Positions 1-6,453 of a DNA stretch of 11,341 nt are shown in pieces. Under the pieces are notes generated by a model, which was given only the letters and a program-made list of their open reading frames with translations, ran no database searches and had not been told where the DNA came from. Made by a program: the position numbers and the translations under genes. The number at the start of each line of letters is the position of its first letter. Position 1 is the stretch's first letter. Origin of the DNA: JAEMQF01 sp031419715 (lineage in GTDB: Bacteria; Pseudomonadota; Gammaproteobacteria; Burkholderiales; Burkholderiaceae_C); assembly GCA_031419715.1 (NCBI GenBank), contig JANOLJ010000272.1, positions 1 through 11,341 on the forward strand, given 5' to 3'.

Positions 1-1954
1 GCAAGGTGCGTTGCAGTTTGCTCGCCTTGGACAAAACAAAGCCGAGCACGTCGTCACGACGAAGCGGCTGCGCGTCATCGGCGACGGTTTCCGATTCGCG
101 CCGAGTCACTGTCTCGCAGCGTTTAACGAGCCACTTGCGGACACGAAAGGTCTCGCTCTCGAGCCCTTCGCTGACGTGGGGTGGCGCCGCCTCGAAGAAA
201 GCCTCGATCTCGCGCTTCGAAGCAGCGCTACCGCGCCGACGCACCGGCAAATGGGTTCGCCAGATCAGCGTGGTTTGCGGTTCTTCGTCAACCCAGCCGC
301 GCAGCCACGGCTCGATGTTCGGCCGGCCGGTGTGTTCTTCCAGCGAGGTCATAGCCCAGGCATCGACGACGGCGCGTGTCAGCGCAGGACGCAATGGCGG
401 CGAAGTAGTGGCCCCCTCGATCAGCTTTCGCAGAAATTCGACAACGTGCTGGTCGTACGGCGCGGGGGGACTGACACCGCTGATTGAAGTTGGCAATTTT
501 CCAACGTCAGCCGTGCGCGCTCTCAGGTCGCGCAGCGCGCCGGGGCTGGCATCGATGCCGCCCGCAGCGGTTGACGGGAGCCGATCGAAGATCGCCCTCT
601 TGGCTTTGTGACGCCAGAACCCAACTTCATGATCGTCGAGCGTCTTGCGGTCCTTCAAACGGTCTTTGTCCTTTTGTTCCTGCCCGACCCTTGCGAGCGC
701 ATCCTTGACGGCTTTGGGAGTCGAAAGCTCCTCGAGGACAATCCGAACCATCGCACTCCCCTCACCGCGGCGATTGACGCGCCCCAGGCGCTGCACCATG
801 CGCTCCCACTCGACCAAATCGCAGACCATGTGGTCGGCGTCAAGGTCGATACCGACCTCACCCGCCGATGTGGCGAACAGGAAGACCGGTTTCTCGCGTG
901 GGACCGGCTCGCCGGCGAGAAAGCCCAACGCTCCCAGCCGATGCTTGGCGACTTCGCGTTCGTGAACTCGGCGCGCGCCAACCAACAGTTCTGTGTTGGC
1001 CTCCTGTCCGACGCCGAGCCGTTTCTGAATTGATGCCTGGGTCTTGTCGGCGACGTCGCGGCTATTGCAGAACACCACGCAGCGAACTGGCAGGCGCCCT
1101 TCGTCGGTGAGCTGCCATGCCTGCTCGGCAAGCGCTTCTGGCAACTCCAACGATCCCGCTTCGACAAACGAAACCGCCTTCTTCGCCGCCAGGCGATCAA
1201 CGGTTATGTCGTCGTCCAAATCGTGACGCTGCCCCTTCGGCTCTTCGACACTGCCGACCAAACAAAAAACCTCGCCAGCGCGCTCGCGCCCCGTGGCCGA
1301 CAAGGACAGCAGCTTGAACGGCGGCACCAGCGCACAATCTGCCTCGAAAGTGGCGCCGTAGCGCTGCCGTTCGCCGTCGATGGCCGCCAGAAGACTCTCG
1401 AACGGCGGCACCAGATGGGCTTCGTCGAGCATCACCAATGCGTCGGCGCCGAGCAGCCCGGCGTGGTAGGGGCGCATCTTGGGCGACAAGCCGTAGCCTT
1501 CGAACAGCAGGCGCGAGCCGATCATGTCAACCGTGCCGACGACGATGGCCGGCGCGCTCGGGTCGTCCAGCCATTCCCGGTTATCCACATGCTGACCGCG
1601 CAGCGTCGAGATGGGCAAGGACTTGCCAACGAGCCCCAGGGCATTCCGAATCGCCTCGCCAGTGGGGCGATCTAGCTCCTCGCGCAGCTTGAGGACGATT
1701 CCGGTAGCCTGATCGACCACGGCACGCCGATCAACGACGTAGATCAGGCGGCGCGGCAGCGAAACGCCGTTCGCCCGTGCGATCAGCCATAGCGCGATCA
1801 CATTGGTCTTGCCCAGGCCGGTCGGAATGTCGATCACGCTCGGCAGACAGCCTGACTCGAAGTGAGCGCGGTACAAGCGGGTCTGCCATGCAAGTGGCGC
1901 GAATCCAGTGAGCTGCTGAAACGACCGCTCGAAAGACTGGCTCGTGGGCGGCAT
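1..1954 (-). CDS. cas3: Type I-G (I-U) CRISPR-associated helicase Cas3, C-terminus cut off by window edge
   Basis: This frame stays open from an ATG at 1954 to the left edge, giving about 651 residues with no stop. Superfamily 2 helicase motifs are clear: Walker A IPTGLGKT (about 43-50), the DEAH box LDEAH (176-180), LSAT (218-221), the motif V region ATSAGEVGIDLDAD (361-374) and the motif VI region QRLGRVNRRG (388-397). The last two are typical of Cas3 enzymes. Cas3 is recruited by the Cascade effector complex to unwind and degrade target DNA. In most type I subtypes the HD nuclease domain precedes the helicase; here the helicase starts within the first 50 residues, which matches subtype I-G, where HD is C-terminal. 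The HD domain itself is not visible. A GGAGG (1964-1968) lies 9 nt before the ATG. The small gene upstream ends 37 bp away, so the two are probably cotranscribed. Cas3-type helicase is near certain; the I-G subtype is inferred from domain order. Confidence 0.88.
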   Translation of the reverse strand, partial: MPPTSQSFERSFQQLTGFAPLAWQTRLYRAHFESGCLPSVIDIPTGLGKTNVIALWLIARANGVSLPRRLIYVVDRRAVVDQATGIVLKLREELDRPTGEAIRNALGLVGKSLPISTLRGQHVDNREWLDDPSAPAIVVGTVDMIGSRLLFEGYGLSPKMRPYHAGLLGADALVMLDEAHLVPPFESLLAAIDGERQRYGATFEADCALVPPFKLLSLSATGRERAGEVFCLVGSVEEPKGQRHDLDDDITVDRLAAKKAVSFVEAGSLELPEALAEQAWQLTDEGRLPVRCVVFCNSRDVADKTQASIQKRLGVGQEANTELLVGARRVHEREVAKHRLGALGFLAGEPVPREKPVFLFATSAGEVGIDLDADHMVCDLVEWERMVQRLGRVNRRGEGSAMVRIVLEELSTPKAVKDALARVGQEQKDKDRLKDRKTLDDHEVGFWRHKAKRAIFDRLPSTAAGGIDASPGALRDLRARTADVGKLPTSISGVSPPAPYDQHVVEFLRKLIEGATTSPPLRPALTRAVVDAWAMTSLEEHTGRPNIEPWLRGWVDEEPQTTLIWRTHLPVRRRGSAASKREIEAFFEAAPPHVSEGLESETFRVRKWLVKRCETVTRRESETVADDAQPLRRDDVLGFVLSKASKLQRTL

Positions 1955-1991
1955 CACCGTAGGCCTCCGCCAATCGAAGTGCTCAGGTCGG

Positions 1992-2408
1992 TCAGTTCTC
2001 TGGTGCTGAGTCGGCGGCCAGGATGCCCCGAGTAACCTGAATCACTTCCGCCTTGCTGCACCTGAGCAGCTCGATCTCGGACGGCGTCAGCATCCGCGGT
2101 GCGGGCGAGGTACCGAGCTTTCGATTCAGTGCGGCAATCGAAGGCGTGGCCGAGGCGTTCTCGCCACCACCCTCCGAGGCCGTTTCCGCGTTGTTGGCGG
2201 GGTCCATAGAGTTGCTCCTGGGCGAAGTTGAACAGACCTGTGGCGCCAACAGGCGAACGTGCTGCGCTTGCAGCCAACGCAGGCTGACCGGCTCGCCTTC
2301 GAAGGCCATGCTCTGCCAGACCTGTACGGGGCTGCGCGCCAGGCTGATTTCCAGCTGCTGCGCTGCCGGCAGGCTGCGCCAGTGGCGGATGTTGTCTTTC
2401 CAGTTCAC
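1992..2408 (-). CDS. Small unrecognised protein between the WYL regulator and cas3
   Basis: 138 residues from a GTG start. GGAG (2419-2422) lies 10 nt upstream. Codon third positions are strongly G/C in this frame over its whole length, which supports it over the overlapping frames. The N-terminal part (1-57) is a compact, tryptophan-containing module opening MNWKDNIRHWRSLP and containing SMAFEGEPVS. It resembles, from memory only, a widespread small proteobacterial protein of unknown function. A low-complexity Asn/Ala/Gly/Glu/Ser linker follows (about 58-95). The C-terminal part contains LTPSEIELLR and a probable helix ending ILAADSAPEN. No signal peptide, membrane segment or catalytic motif is visible. 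It is the gene immediately before cas3, 37 bp away, so it is likely an accessory or regulatory member of the CRISPR operon. An internal ATG at 2207 with its own ribosome-binding site could make the C-terminal 71 residues separately. I do not assign a function. Confidence 0.72.
   Translation of the reverse strand: MNWKDNIRHWRSLPAAQQLEISLARSPVQVWQSMAFEGEPVSLRWLQAQHVRLLAPQVCSTSPRSNSMDPANNAETASEGGGENASATPSIAALNRKLGTSPAPRMLTPSEIELLRCSKAEVIQVTRGILAADSAPEN
2215..2219 (-). promoter_or_regulatory. Internal Shine-Dalgarno (AGGAG) before ATG 2207
   Basis: On the minus strand AGGAG lies 7 nt before an in-frame ATG (2205-2207) at codon 68 of the 138-residue gene. The spacing is good for translation initiation and the ATG opens MDPANNAE just after the N-terminal module ends. 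It may produce a separate 71-residue C-terminal protein, or it may be a relic of two genes that became one. Confidence 0.4.
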
Positions 2409-2457
2409 GCTCTGGATTCTCCGGGACTTCAGACATGCGCAGTGTTCTCCTTGTCGA

Positions 2458-2477
2458 GGTTTGACGCGCGGTTGACG
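2458..2477. repeat. Tandem direct repeat GGTTTGACG / GGTTGACG upstream of the cas operon
   Basis: Plus-strand GGTTTGACG (2458-2466) and GGTTGACG (2470-2477) are near-identical direct repeats about one helical turn apart. They lie 50 bp before the GTG start of the small cas-operon gene, within the 223-bp gap after the WYL gene. On the minus strand the copies fall across the spacer and -10 region of a weak sigma70-like match (TTGCCG, 17 nt, TCAAAC). This makes them a candidate binding site, perhaps for the WYL protein. No other copy was noticed. Confidence 0.3.
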
Positions 2478-2631
2478 ATGCCGGCAAACGGCGCGTTGCC
2501 CTGATGCTCAGGTGTGCTGGTGGTTGCTGAAAAAAAATGCTTTGAAATCCATTGCTTCGACCCCTTGCGCTGCGCCGATTGTGTCCACCCACAGGCGCAA
2601 GGCGTGAGCCTGGCACCACCCCAATCCCTGT

Positions 2632-3633
2632 TCATTCGTCCAGATCGCCCGCGAGGCCACCCATCTGCCGCAGGCCGGCTTGCAGGCGCCGCCGCACTTC
2701 GTCTTCCAACTCCTGCGGCGCCAGCACTTCCACATCGGGCACATGGCGCAGGATGTCCATCACGAGTTCGCGCGGGTCGGCGTAGGGCAGATCGAGCAGC
2801 CAGCGGCCTTCGGCGTCCCAGCGGCCGTGCTGGGCCGGGTGCCAGATTTCGGCGGCGACCCAGCGCGCGCGCTCGGGGGCAAAGCGCAGACGGGCCCGTT
2901 GCAGTTGGCGCCCGGCAAAGATGCCGTAGCCGGCGCCGAGCACGGCATCGAGTTCGGCGTCGTCGATGTCGATGGCCGGGTGCGCCAACACGCGCACCTG
3001 CTCGATGGCGTCGACGCTGAAGCTGCGCAGCGCCTGGCGCTGGTGGCACCAGGCGTCGAGGTACCAGTTGTCGCGGTAGTGGATCAGGCGCTGCGGCGAG
3101 ACTTCGCGCTCGCTGCGCTCGTTGCGGCCACGCGCCAGGTAGTGCAGGTGCAAGCGCTGGCGGCGCAGCAAGGCCGAGCCCAGGGCCTGGAACTGCGGCA
3201 GGTTCAGGCGCCGGGCGCCAACGCTGTGCATGCGAATGCGCCGCGCCACTTCGGCGTGGGCTGGCACACCGCTGCCCAAAATGCGGCCGAACCTTTGCAT
3301 CAGCGGCGCAATGTGCGGCCCGAGCAGGCCCCCGGCGTCGAGGTGAGACAACAGGTGCTGCATGGTCAGCAGGGCCTGCACCTCCTCGGCGCTGAACCAC
3401 AGGCCCGGCAGTTCGTATTGCATGGGCTCGTTCGCCACCGGGCCTCGCCGCCGCCAGCCGGCGTGCTCGGCGTCCCAGTCGATGGGCATGCCCAAGCGCT
3501 CGCGCAGGTGCTGGATGTCGCGCTTGAGGGTCGACTTCGAAACCTCCAGCTCGCGCTCGGCCCAGGCCGGGCGCAGGCAGCCGCCGCCGTCGAGCCAGTG
3601 CCTGAGTTTGTACAGCCGCTCGGTCTGCGCCAT
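2632..3633 (-). CDS. WYL-domain transcriptional regulator (YafY/PafC-like), probable regulator of the CRISPR locus
   Basis: 333 residues, the usual length for this family. The N-terminus (1-62) is a winged helix-turn-helix: TERLYKLRHWLDGGG, then a recognition region around ERELEVSKSTLKRDIQHLRE (27-46). The WYL domain lies at about 150-215, with the literal motif RDNWYLDAWCH (187-197; W190, Y191, L192) and upstream Arg-rich residues RGRNERSE. A WCX-like C-terminal region follows, with the conserved tail around VMDILRHVPDVEVLAP. WYL domains are known or proposed ligand sensors, and WYL proteins occur near CRISPR-Cas loci; one represses a cyanobacterial type I-D locus. The start at ATG 3633 was chosen because a very strong ribosome-binding site precedes it, although the frame stays open to 3813, which would overlap paaG. 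The gene precedes the small gene and cas3 on the same strand and diverges from the paa operon. Control of the cas genes is inferred from position, and paa genes remain a possible target. Confidence 0.9.
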   Translation of the reverse strand: MAQTERLYKLRHWLDGGGCLRPAWAERELEVSKSTLKRDIQHLRERLGMPIDWDAEHAGWRRRGPVANEPMQYELPGLWFSAEEVQALLTMQHLLSHLDAGGLLGPHIAPLMQRFGRILGSGVPAHAEVARRIRMHSVGARRLNLPQFQALGSALLRRQRLHLHYLARGRNERSEREVSPQRLIHYRDNWYLDAWCHQRQALRSFSVDAIEQVRVLAHPAIDIDDAELDAVLGAGYGIFAGRQLQRARLRFAPERARWVAAEIWHPAQHGRWDAEGRWLLDLPYADPRELVMDILRHVPDVEVLAPQELEDEVRRRLQAGLRQMGGLAGDLDE

Positions 3634-3638
3634 CCGCG

Positions 3639-3650
3639 CCTCCCCCCTTT
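3639..3650 (-). promoter_or_regulatory. Strong ribosome-binding site of the WYL gene
   Basis: The minus strand reads AAAGGGGGGAGG ending 5 nt before ATG 3633. It decides the start codon: the upstream in-frame extension to 3813 has no comparable site and would overlap the divergent paaG start. Confidence 0.8.
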
Positions 3651-3682
3651 GCGGCGGATTGTGCGGGTGCCCGACGCGAGGG

Positions 3683-3696
3683 TTCGCGCCCGCGAA
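3683..3696. repeat. Perfect palindrome TTCGCG-CC-CGCGAA in the divergent WYL/paaG gap
   Basis: Six-base arms match perfectly around a 2-bp centre. It lies 50 bp upstream of the WYL start and 10 bp upstream of the candidate paa -35 element. This is a plausible operator for either flanking regulator (WYL autoregulation or the TetR protein). Because the palindrome is made almost wholly of G and C, chance cannot be excluded. Confidence 0.35.
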
Positions 3697-3705
3697 GGTG
3701 CCGTC

Positions 3706-3734
3706 TTGCCCCGCGCACCGATCTGCCATACAGT
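3706..3734 (+). promoter_or_regulatory. Candidate sigma70 promoter of the paa operon
   Basis: A -35-like TTGCCC (3706-3711) and a -10-like TACAGT (3729-3734) are separated by exactly 17 bp. Each matches the consensus at 4 of 6 positions. The predicted start of transcription near 3741 leaves a leader of about 54 nt before paaG ATG 3795. The match is modest; the location and spacing are the main support. Confidence 0.4.
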
Positions 3735-3742
3735 CGCATTCC

Positions 3743-3758
3743 TCGACCGCCTGGTCAA
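3743..3758. promoter_or_regulatory. Candidate TetR-type operator, dyad TCGACC-GCCT-GGTCAA
   Basis: GACC-N4-GGTC is a perfect dyad and extends to 5 of 6 matching bases per arm. It lies just after the predicted paa transcription start, where a repressor would block initiation. Read on the minus strand, the right arm is TTGACC, close to a -35 consensus for the divergent WYL gene, although I found no good partner -10. TetR-family PaaR repressors of betaproteobacteria act at paa promoters, and a TetR gene closes this operon, so it is the likely ligand-responsive repressor. The site assignment is inference. Confidence 0.45.
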
Positions 3759-3794
3759 TGAATAAATTCGCCCCAACTTTTGCGGACACAAGCC

Positions 3795-4604
3795 ATGGCC
3801 GAAGACCCCTCACTCCTGTTGCAACACCGCGAAGGCGCGGTGCTGACGCTGACGCTGAACCGCCCGCAGGCGCTGAACAGCTTCACCGGCGCCTTGCACG
3901 ACGCCCTGATGGCGGCGCTGAAGTCTGCCGCCGCGGACGCGTCAGTGCGCTGCGTTGTGCTCACCGGTGCGGGGCGGGGCTTTTGCGCTGGGCAGGACTT
4001 GGCCGACCCGGCAATCGCCCCTGACCTGAGCCCGGGCGCTGCGCCCAAAGACATCGGCGCGCTGATCGAAGCGCGCTACAAACCGCTCGCGCTGCTGCTG
4101 CATGACTTTCCGGTGCCGGTGATCGCCGCGGTGAACGGCGTGGCCGCGGGCGCGGGGGCGAACCTGGCGTTGAATTGCGACCTGGTGATCGCGGCGCGCG
4201 GCGCGTCGTTCATCCAGGCGTTCTCGAAGATCGGCCTGGTGCCTGACGCAGGCGGCACCTGGCTGCTGCCACGCCTGGTGGGTCGTGCCAACGCAATGGC
4301 CTTGGCATTGCTGGGCGACAAACTGCCGGCCGAAGAAGCGCAGCGCATCGGCATGATCTACCGCTGCGTTGATGACGCCGCACTCGCCGCCGAAGCCATG
4401 GCGCTGGCGCAGCGCCTGGCCGCCATGCCAGTGCGCGCACTGGTCGAGACGCGCCGTGCGTTCGCGAAAAGCGACCAACTGACGCTGTCTGCCGCGCTGT
4501 CGATGGAAGCCGACGTGCAGCGCCGCATGGGGCAGAGCAGCGACTACCTTGAGGGTGTGAGCGCCTTTTTCGCGAAGCGCGCCCCGGCGTTCAAGGACCG
4601 CTGA
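3795..4604 (+). CDS. paaG: 1,2-epoxyphenylacetyl-CoA isomerase PaaG (crotonase family)
   Basis: 269 residues, near the family's usual 262. PaaG converts the ring 1,2-epoxide of phenylacetyl-CoA to the seven-membered oxepin-CoA in the cytoplasm. The crotonase fold is clear: oxyanion-hole segments RGFCAGQDL (61-69) and NGVAAGAGANLAL (114-126), then KIGLVPDAGGTWLLPR (145-160). In that last segment Asp151 corresponds by alignment to the catalytic Asp of E. coli PaaG. The C-terminal SSDYLEGVSAFFAKRAPAF also matches PaaG closely. I chose ATG 3795 over a TTG five codons upstream, although its ribosome-binding site is weak. It is the first gene of the operon and its stop shares one base with the start of paaI (TGATG). 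A general enoyl-CoA hydratase (PaaF-like) is less likely given the GLVPDAGGTW segment and the context. Confidence 0.94.
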   Translation: MAEDPSLLLQHREGAVLTLTLNRPQALNSFTGALHDALMAALKSAAADASVRCVVLTGAGRGFCAGQDLADPAIAPDLSPGAAPKDIGALIEARYKPLALLLHDFPVPVIAAVNGVAAGAGANLALNCDLVIAARGASFIQAFSKIGLVPDAGGTWLLPRLVGRANAMALALLGDKLPAEEAQRIGMIYRCVDDAALAAEAMALAQRLAAMPVRALVETRRAFAKSDQLTLSAALSMEADVQRRMGQSSDYLEGVSAFFAKRAPAFKDR

Positions 4605-5092
4605 TGGCGCAGCCGCACGCGCATCCGAAGCCTCATTCGCAGCCGCATCCTCCGCCTGCCAACAGCGCCGCCGCGCAGGCGCTCGCCGAGCGCGTGCGCG
4701 GCGCGATGTTCTCCAAGGATGCCGCGGCGCAGGCCTTGGGCATGCACGTCGAGGCGGTTGGCCCCGGCACCGCGAGCGTGACGATGACGGTGCGCACCGA
4801 CATGACGAACGGCTTCGGCATCTGCCACGGCGGGCTGGTCGCCACGCTCGCCGACACGGCGTTCGCCTACGCCTGCAATTCATGGAACGAGCAGACGGTC
4901 GCGTCGGGCTTTGATGTGCAACTGCTCGCTGCCGCGCAGCTTGGCGACGTACTCAGCGCGCACGCGGCCGTGCTGTCGCAAGGCAGGCGCACGGGGGTGT
5001 ATGACGTGAGCGTGCGCAACCAGAACAACGATCTGATCGCCGCATTTCGCGGCCGCTCGCACCGGCTCAAGGGGCCGGTTGTCGAGGTGTGA
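4604..5092 (+). CDS. paaI: Hydroxyphenylacetyl-CoA thioesterase PaaI (hotdog fold) with His/Pro-rich N-terminal extension
   Basis: 162 residues, against about 140 for E. coli PaaI. The hotdog-fold core is clear: GICHGGLVATLADTAFAYAC (72-91), where Asp84 aligns with the catalytic Asp of E. coli PaaI, and TGVYDVSVRNQ further on. PaaI hydrolyses ring-hydroxylated phenylacetyl-CoA and related dead-end thioesters, freeing CoA when the pathway stalls. The first 18 residues (MAQPHAHPKPHSQPHPPP) are a His/Pro-rich tail not found in E. coli PaaI. The start at 4604 overlaps the paaG stop by one base. The next ATG (codon 35) would cut into sequence that aligns with E. coli PaaI, so translation must begin upstream of it. 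The tail could bind metal or simply be a disordered extension. Confidence 0.93.
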   Translation: MAQPHAHPKPHSQPHPPPANSAAAQALAERVRGAMFSKDAAAQALGMHVEAVGPGTASVTMTVRTDMTNGFGICHGGLVATLADTAFAYACNSWNEQTVASGFDVQLLAAAQLGDVLSAHAAVLSQGRRTGVYDVSVRNQNNDLIAAFRGRSHRLKGPVVEV

Positions 5093-5131
5093 GCCGATGC
5101 TCGACACCGTGCTCAACTTTCGGAGGCCCGC

Positions 5132-6442
5132 ATGCCCGTGAAGCGCCCTGCCCCCGGCGAGCTTGAACCCATCGAGCGCGCCAGCCGCGACGAGCTGCAA
5201 GCCCTACAACTGCAACGCTTGCGGGCCACCCTGCACACCGCCTATGAGCGCGTGCCCCACTACCGCGCCGCATTCGATGCGAAAGGCGTGCATCCGGGCG
5301 ACCTGAAATCACTGGCCGACCTCGCGAACTTCCCCTTCACCGCCAAGGCCGACCTGCGCGCGAACTATCCGTTCGGTATGTTCGCCGTGCCTCGCGAGCA
5401 GGTGGTGCGCATTCATGCATCGTCGGGTACGACGGGCAAGCCCACCGTGGTGGGCTACACGCAGGCCGACATCGACACCTGGGCGCACCTGATGGCGCGT
5501 TCCATTCGCGCGTCGGGCGGGCGCGCTGGCGACATCGTCCACATTGCCTACGGCTACGGCCTGTTCACCGGCGGCCTGGGCGCGCATTACGGTGCCGAGC
5601 GTCTGGGATGCACGGTGATACCGATGTCGGGCGGGCAAACGGAAAAGCAGGTGCAGTTGATCGTCGACTTCAAGCCCCACATCATCATGGTGACGCCGAG
5701 CTACATGCAGGTCATCATCGAAGAATTTCGCCGGCAGGGCATGGAGCCGCGCGACATGTCGATCCAGGTCGGCATCTTCGGCGCCGAGCCCTGGACGGAG
5801 GCGATGCGGCGCGAGATCGAGGCGAACGCGGGAATCGACGCGGTCGACATCTATGGCCTGTCGGAAGTCATGGGCCCGGGCGTGGCCAACGAGTGCATCG
5901 AAGCGAAAGACGGGCCGGTGATCTGGGAAGACCATTTCTACCCGGAGATCATCGACCCCGACACCGGCGCCGTGCTGCCCGAAGGCAGCGAGGGCGAACT
6001 CGTGTTCACGACGCTGACCAAAGAAGCGCTGCCCGTGATTCGCTACCGCACCCGCGACCTGACGCGCCTGCTGCCGCCCACGGCGCGCAGCATGCGCCGC
6101 ATGGGCAAGATCGTGGGCCGCAGCGACGACATGCTGATCATCCGCGGCGTGAACGTGTTCCCGACGCAGATTGAGGAACTCGTGTTCCAGCAAGGGCAGC
6201 TTGCCGGGCAGTACCAGATCGTCGTGACGCGCGAAGGCCATCTCGATGAATTCGAGGTGCGTTGCGAGGTCTTGCCTTCCGCGATTGACGCAGATCGAGA
6301 CGCCGCCGCGAGCTGGCTGCAACATCGCATCAAGACCATGGTCGGCATCAGTGCGCGCGTGCAGGTGGGCGCGCCCGATTCGATCGAGCGCACGCTGGTT
6401 GGCAAGGCGCGCCGCGTGCTTGACAAACGCCAGCGAGGCTGA
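5132..6442 (+). CDS. paaK: Phenylacetate-CoA ligase PaaK
   Basis: 436 residues, the usual length. PaaK activates phenylacetate with ATP and CoA to phenylacetyl-CoA, the committed first step. Adenylate-forming enzyme motifs appear in order: SSGTTGKPT (97-105, the ATP-phosphate loop), YGLSE (241-245), YRTRDL (305-310), GRSDDMLIIRGVNVFP (329-344, the hinge before the C-terminal domain) and GKARRV (424-429), whose Lys425 is the expected catalytic lysine. A GGAGG closely precedes the ATG. The 39-bp gap after paaI is the largest between genes of the operon. Nothing is unusual in sequence or length. Confidence 0.97.
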   Translation: MPVKRPAPGELEPIERASRDELQALQLQRLRATLHTAYERVPHYRAAFDAKGVHPGDLKSLADLANFPFTAKADLRANYPFGMFAVPREQVVRIHASSGTTGKPTVVGYTQADIDTWAHLMARSIRASGGRAGDIVHIAYGYGLFTGGLGAHYGAERLGCTVIPMSGGQTEKQVQLIVDFKPHIIMVTPSYMQVIIEEFRRQGMEPRDMSIQVGIFGAEPWTEAMRREIEANAGIDAVDIYGLSEVMGPGVANECIEAKDGPVIWEDHFYPEIIDPDTGAVLPEGSEGELVFTTLTKEALPVIRYRTRDLTRLLPPTARSMRRMGKIVGRSDDMLIIRGVNVFPTQIEELVFQQGQLAGQYQIVVTREGHLDEFEVRCEVLPSAIDADRDAAASWLQHRIKTMVGISARVQVGAPDSIERTLVGKARRVLDKRQRG

Positions 6443-6453
6443 GAAGGAAACGC

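Noticed and set aside
6..1675. Several plus-strand open frames in the left 1.7 kb
   Set aside because: They lie opposite the Cas3 helicase frame, which has all expected motifs and runs uninterrupted to the window edge.
2528..2545. Run of eight T on the minus strand after the WYL stop, as a possible terminator
   Set aside because: I could not find a stable GC-rich hairpin immediately before the T run; only a 4-bp stem with a 10-nt loop is visible.
2429..3739. Long open frame (436 codons) on the minus strand in another frame of the WYL gene
   Set aside because: Its composition is dominated by Arg, Ala, Gly and Pro, and the frame containing the WYL motifs is the real one.
2680..3765. Long open frame (361 codons) on the plus strand opposite the WYL gene
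   Set aside because: It mirrors the codon pattern of the WYL gene on the opposite strand, as is common in high-GC DNA. Its product is Ala/Arg/Gln/Val-rich with no motif, and it overlaps a gene with a clear family assignment.
5309..6325. Long open frame (338 codons) opposite paaK
   Set aside because: It is antisense to a complete PaaK with all its motifs; the His/Ala/Arg-rich product is a GC-bias artefact.
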